A DNA stretch of 64,000 bases from Schistocephalus solidus. Lineage: Eukaryota; Platyhelminthes; Cestoda; Diphyllobothriidea; Diphyllobothriidae. The notes under the pieces are model-generated. The model saw only the letters and a program-made list of their open reading frames with translations, ran no database searches and had not been told where the DNA came from. The position numbers and the translations under genes were made by a program. This document shows positions 59,400 to 64,000 of this stretch, one piece after another (position 1 is the stretch's first letter; each line of letters opens with the position of its first letter). The stretch lies in assembly GCA_017591395.1 (NCBI GenBank), contig WEDG01000342.1, positions 113,256 through 177,255 of the forward strand, written 5' to 3'.

Positions 59400-61180
59400 C
59401 GCCGCAAAAAGTATACTTTGTAAAATGACCAATTAAGTAGTATGCAATTTTTGCATTGAATTTCAATGCTTACATTCTGTGTAAGGAAAAATCACACCTT
59501 TCCCTATGATATGAATAAGAGGCCACACAGCTCTAATAAAATGATGTAATAGATTTGGATAATGTTGTATACAGTTTAGGCTACACTAATAAATTAACGG
59601 ATATGATGTTTTACGGATGAACATTTCAAAGTCTTCAAAAATCTCATGACGAAAAACTTTTAGAACCGAAACATACACTTTCTTCAAGTATAAAATTTAA
59701 GTAGGACGTATTTTTATATCAAACGAATGCAAGAAATAATACTTTTACGCTGGCATCTTACTGTGACGGAAATATCTCGGGATTGGGCTACATGATATCA
59801 AATACGACAACCCTGATTAAATAATTTGTTTGAATCAAAAATATTTTTTTCGGAATTTCGGTTAACATTTCGTGAGATAGGTACATGCATAACAAAATAT
59901 TGTCCACCCTGCCAGTTAAAAGTTGATCAGTCAGCAAAAAGGGGTGCAAATGACTCTGAAGGTTGCCTTACTTCCTTTCTGAAACCACACACAGATCTCA
60001 ACAATACTGAGGTGACGCACTGAGTGCGGAAGTAAAATGACGAAGCATTGCATACAATTGACTTTATCCTGCGACTTAATCGAATTTCCAATAATGTACC
60101 TGCGAAATCCGAAACAAGGGTGAAAGCACACCACCTGAAATAGACAATTAGGTAAATAATGCAAGAATACCTGCCCGAGTGATAACTGTGTGATTTATGA
60201 TATGGGAACTTCTGGCAAACCAGATCACGGAACAATGTAAGTACACAATTTTTCGGGGCTGCCAGATACCCCATCCATCTCATGGTTAAACATCAGAAAA
60301 AGCACTCAAGGACTGCACTATTTCGCTGCTTGGTGCAGGCAGTCTTGGTGCTTCGACTATAAATTACTGTGCCAGTAAATAAATTCCTCAATGCTATGAG
60401 TCCTTTGAGGATTTTAACCAATCCTTCAATTATTCTATGATGAGACGCTAAATGCGTTCTACAAACTCTGATACACTAACCTAAACTCTGATGTGATTTA
60501 TGTCACTTAAACAAACAGATGTACCTCTTAAGGAAAGGCACTAAAATTAGACTGTTCGAGAATTGTTCAAGTACCGGCAGTTCCCAGCAGTACCAACCGA
60601 CAATCTCCTAGTCAATCTCTGCCAGATGGTCTCAAACGGACCAACACCAAATATTGCTCGTCTTATCGGTCAAATGGTTGCTTTGGCATAAAGAGTAGCG
60701 CTGACTCTGTTGGTCGCTTTACTTCATTTTTGAAATTTTTAAAATCACACATACTCCTGTGGGACAAAAGACCGGCGCACCGAATTCAGGAGTAAAATGA
60801 CGAACCATTTTAAGGCATAAATGTTATGTGACCTACTAGAATTTGCTGATAATTAACCTACAACCTCCTAAACAAGATAAAGAATATCATTCCAAATAGA
60901 CAGAAACTCGTGAAATGGAGGAAAGAAAGAAGACAGTCCTGGGAACTTCTGGAGAACGAGATTATAGGTTAATGCAATAAGACGGTTTTCAAAATAAAAT
61001 GTTGTCAGATATCTGATTTGTCAGTTTACCAGGTGATCCATATTTCTCTAGGTGATTAATTGCGTAAAATTAAATAATCTCATGGTTAAACATCATTAGA
61101 ATATAATTATTCCCGTGAAAAATCTTAAATAGAAGACCAAATATTCACCAGTGTCTACCAATACTTTATTACAGAAGAGG
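59400..61180. repeat. AT-rich intron stretch: dispersed repeat plus diverged tandem duplication
   Basis: 59400-59830 is a copy of the AT-rich repeat. 59940-60300 and 60700-61110 are diverged direct copies of each other (shared CGGAAGTAAAATGACGAA-like and TCTCATGGTTAAACATCA), about 760-800 bp apart. No coding sequence was recognised. Confidence 0.55.
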
Positions 61181-61219
61181 CGGAGGAGGCAATCACGTGA
61201 ACGTGGTGTTTTATTGGCC

Positions 61220-61254
61220 TGACGTTTCGGATTCTCTCTCAAACCCATCATCAG
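61220..61254 (-). ncRNA. PLE-type hammerhead-like motif
   Basis: On the minus strand: CTGATGA, extra T, GGGTT, a TGAGAGAG loop, AATCC, GAAACGTCAG. It is the same design as the motif at 57655, with a different N in CUGANGA and loop changes but an identical stem II. The following sequence GGCCAATAAAAC is also shared. Confidence 0.45.
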
Positions 61255-61611
61255 AGACAGTAGCAGAAAAGGGTACTTGAGGCACAGCTTGCACAGTATT
61301 TATACGGCGTTGTTGGCAGGCCACCACGCACAGGACTTCTATCGCTGGCGATGATTGCTTTTTGGTCCATACACGAACTCGCCTGTTTGCTCATTTTGTC
61401 CTACTCCTTTATAGCCAGAGCTGGGAAGATTTTAATTTTGGGGCAAGTAGGACCGTTAAGGAGCCCCGTCACCACAAAGAACACTATTGGGAATCACTAA
61501 TGTGGAGCCATAAGCCGCCAAATGAGGAGATTGAAACAAACAAAAATAAATAATAATGTAATAAATCATTGAAGTGAAAAAAAGAAAACAAAAAAACTGC
61601 TGAAAACGTAC

Positions 61612-61710
61612 CGGCAGTTTCTGAACATTTTCCACCAGAGTTTCGATGTCCTCGACAGTTCGGTCTCGAGGCTCCTTCAGCAGGGCTTCCCAAAATGCAT
61701 CTCGCAGGGA
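61612..61710 (-). CDS. RAPGEF2: RAPGEF2/PDZ-GEF-like gene, exon a (before the cNMP-binding-like domain)
   Basis: This is the most upstream exon I can support of a minus-strand Rap guanine-nucleotide exchange factor gene. It is 99 nt, phase 0 at both ends, and encodes 33 residues beginning SLRDAFWEALLKEPRD and continuing RTVEDIETLVENVQKLP. In PDZ-GEF proteins a closely similar 'RT-DDIE-LLEF-QLP' segment immediately precedes the second cyclic-nucleotide-binding-like domain. The acceptor reads TTCTAG and the donor CCG|GTACGT. The next exon is about 9.2 kb downstream and continues with AFYNL, matching the family's 'LPAF' join. No earlier exon was recognised between 61.7 and 64 kb; that stretch holds a dispersed repeat and a LINE 5' end. 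The symbol is a family-level assignment. Confidence 0.85.
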
Positions 61711-63558
61711 CTAGAAGAGAAGGTAAGATAAAAGAGGGATGATGAGAATAGTGTGCGAGAAAAACTAACTCGGTATGGCGCACTTAAACTGCCTAATATT
61801 CCGACGAGGTCCACAATGAACTCCACAGGAAGGAGTGGGTAGGGACGGTGACTTCCGTAGCAGCTACTGAACTCACTTCACCCTCACCCACCTTGGCCCG
61901 GTGTCCGGACAATGCAAATCATTCCGCCTACACTTGCCACAAAAGAGCAGAAACAAGACAGGGGGCGGCTCGCTTGCCAATGGAGGGGGGCGTACCACAA
62001 AGGACGCATTAATAAGACGCCATTGCAGCCTGGCTATTCAGAGAAACCAGTTATCTTGTCATCTGCAAGCGCGTCAGATAGTTAAGTGTGAGGAATCGGC
62101 GCTGAGTGCCGTGGGAACAGAGTCCATCGAGCCGACCTATCTCTCCATGCCCTCTTCCAGGCACCAGTCCACTGTCCGAGTCAGTCAGTCTTCTGATGTG
62201 GGTGCAGTGTCTGGCACGGCGTGATTCTGCGCATAGGCGCGCCAATAGACCCCTCTCCATGTGTGACATTTGTTATGTGTTCGCAGCCCGAGGAAGGCTT
62301 GCCGTGCCCTCATCTGGCCTTCATGTAATTCCAGCGAATCTCTCGCCATTTACTAATGACCACTAGAATGACAAGGCAAGTTAATTAGTTAGTTAGAGTG
62401 GCAGATGTGAGAATGTGATGTGATTCTCTCGTGAAGACGCCGACACGTCTAACCGACGTAAAATTCAACACATAAAGAACTGAAGGCCTCGGCGAATGCC
62501 CTGAGATAAGGAAAAAGGACGGTCTGTGTGCTCACCGCTTCCTAAATTGCTGTCTATGCAAAAACGACAGAGGACGCCTTTGAGACTGGCGTCGAGGAAG
62601 GAAACAGAGGAACCGTCACAAGCTTCGTCTGAGCCATTCTGCGAGAATGATCATCGAGACTTTCGAGCGATCTTGCGAAACCTGCACTCGTGCAACCACG
62701 GAACCAGCGACCATCCGTCGAGAGAACCCGACACCCTCACATTACAAGAGTCTTTCGCGCGTGCCCCCGTGGTACGTTGTCTCCTCTCCCACTCCACACA
62801 TCTGATTAATTACTGACCCAAGCACCTTCCACCCTGCCCGAGAACCTTGAATATCAGTGGTTAAGGCACACTCCTGCAGCCTCAAAACGCCGAAACGGCA
62901 AGGATCTAACATATGTAACCATGTTATTATTACTACTTGTATGTACTCGGCTGCTTATGTGGGGGCAAAGGGGTGTAGGGAGTACTAGTTAGGGGTAGCA
63001 CCACACAGATAGCATTTGGTCGCTCCATTTGTCTCGTACAGGTGGTGAATGCTCCTGTGGCCGCCTCTAACTGGTACCCAACTCTCACCTGTAGCTCCTC
63101 GAAGTTGGGTTCTTCCCAGCGGCCACACCCCGGGCAACCGTCACGACCGGCGGGCTAAACCAGGTGAGGGTCTCCGGTGATGTGTGTACCTCCACACCCG
63201 GTATAGCGGACTCCCGAACTTCCCAACGCCCCCCTCCCAAAAAGTCCTACGGTGGGGGCGACAGCAACACCGTAGGCGGCCCAGGCTAACGCGGGTCGTT
63301 TTGCCACCAAAATAAAACCGTGTCCCCATAGTGGAGTTGGCAGTCGTCTGGGATGTCCGAGCAGCCCTATTTAGGGACAGCACTGCTTGCCTCCTCGCGG
63401 ATGAAGTGGCTAGAAAAGGTGCCATAAACAAATGCTGGTTATCACGTCTTCTGCAGCCGGTCGCGTCTCGCAGATTGCAAAATACGCGGTCGTAAAACTC
63501 AAACAAATAACAATACCCCCGTCCCAATCCCCCTCGCCATACCCTCCAGGCTGCTCGG

Positions 63559-64000
63559 GTGAGTCCACTCACACTAGCAGCCTGGAATGTTCGTTCCCTT
63601 TTAGACAATCCTAGGAGCGACCGGCCGGAACGGAGAACGACACTAGTCAATCGGGAACTAGCGCGCTACAAGGTGGACATTGCAGCTGTCAGTGAGACCC
63701 GATTCTCTGAGCAGGGTCAGCTGGAGGAGGTGGGTGCCGGATACACCTTCTTCTGGAGCGGCCGGCCAAAGGCAGAGCGACTCGACGCTGGTGTTGCCTT
63801 TGCCATCCCGGAACGACATCGTGGGACGTCTGCCCTGTCTGCCGCAGGGTATCAATGATCACCTGATGAGCCTCCGCCTGCATCTTCGGGGAGACAAGAT
63901 CGCCACCATCATCAGCGCCTACGCTCCCCCAATGACGAGCTCTGATGCGGCAAAGGACAGATTCAACGAGGACCTGCACGCTCCTGCTGACCAACACCAT
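63559..64000 (+). pseudogene. LINE 5' end with APE-type endonuclease, frameshifted, cut by window end
   Basis: The frame starts at 63559 and encodes TLAAWNVRSLLDNPRS, then [20 protein letters not shown] and [20 protein letters not shown]. 'WNVRSL' and 'SETR' are AP-endonuclease motifs; the Glu of SETR is catalytic. Near 63809 one extra C in CATCCCGG shifts the frame. The next frame continues [22 protein letters not shown] and [13 protein letters not shown], with the 'SAYAPP' motif. The final bases read LLLTNT directly after EDLHA, which suggests an internal deletion at the window edge. The preceding 500 bp, with a C-rich tract before the start, may be the element's 5' UTR. Confidence 0.82.

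Overview
The window is eukaryotic. It has spliced exons with GT/AG borders, very long repeat-filled introns, microsatellites, tRNA-derived SINEs, and fragments of LINEs, Penelope-like elements (PLEs) and a Tc1 transposase. The LINE type (APE endonuclease starting near 63559, C-terminal C2H2 fingers of the GLxGHxRIH kind) is one I associate with diphyllobothriidean tapeworms such as Schistocephalus, Spirometra or Diphyllobothrium. That assignment rests on recall of family features and was not searched.

One host gene can be supported. It lies on the minus strand and runs through most of the window as six exons: 61612-61710, 52250-52393, 34582-34914, 31636-31918, 18440-18654 and 11766-12276. Their phases match at every junction. 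Together they encode a cyclic-nucleotide-binding-like domain, a RasGEF N-terminal (REM) domain and a PDZ domain, in the order found in RAPGEF2/PDZ-GEF, an exchange factor for Rap GTPases. The 5' end lies beyond 61.7 kb. The RA and catalytic RasGEF exons are not seen and should lie past 11.7 kb, probably outside the window. The introns are about 9.2, 17.3, 2.7, 13.0 and 6.2 kb and hold nearly everything else.

The most striking content is a family of about 354-bp tandem repeats, each carrying a complete type I hammerhead ribozyme core. Array A (45034-45994, plus strand) has three ribozymes. Array B (32655-33168, minus strand, sense to the host gene and inside its 2.7-kb intron) has two and ends in a fold-back. 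This is the architecture of retrozyme-like, non-autonomous circular-RNA retroelements. Fragments of PLEs, the elements proposed to mobilise such RNAs, lie in the same window (13.3-14.1, 15.0-15.4 and 34.0-34.4 kb).

Other layout: 1-11.7 kb holds repeats, a LINE zinc-finger tail at 5.4-6.0 kb, and copy 1 of a segmental duplication (2.7-5.7 kb) whose second copy is at 29.1-31.4 kb. At 13.3-16.0 kb there are PLE pieces with a retroposed Tc1 transposase fragment that keeps a 43-nt intron. At 53.8-56.9 kb there is a cluster of broken LINE copies in both orientations. At 63.6 kb to the window end a LINE 5' end begins. Trinucleotide (CTA)n arrays lie at 9.3, 21.6 and 38.8 kb. Degenerate CCCTAA/TTAGGG-like blocks are scattered throughout.
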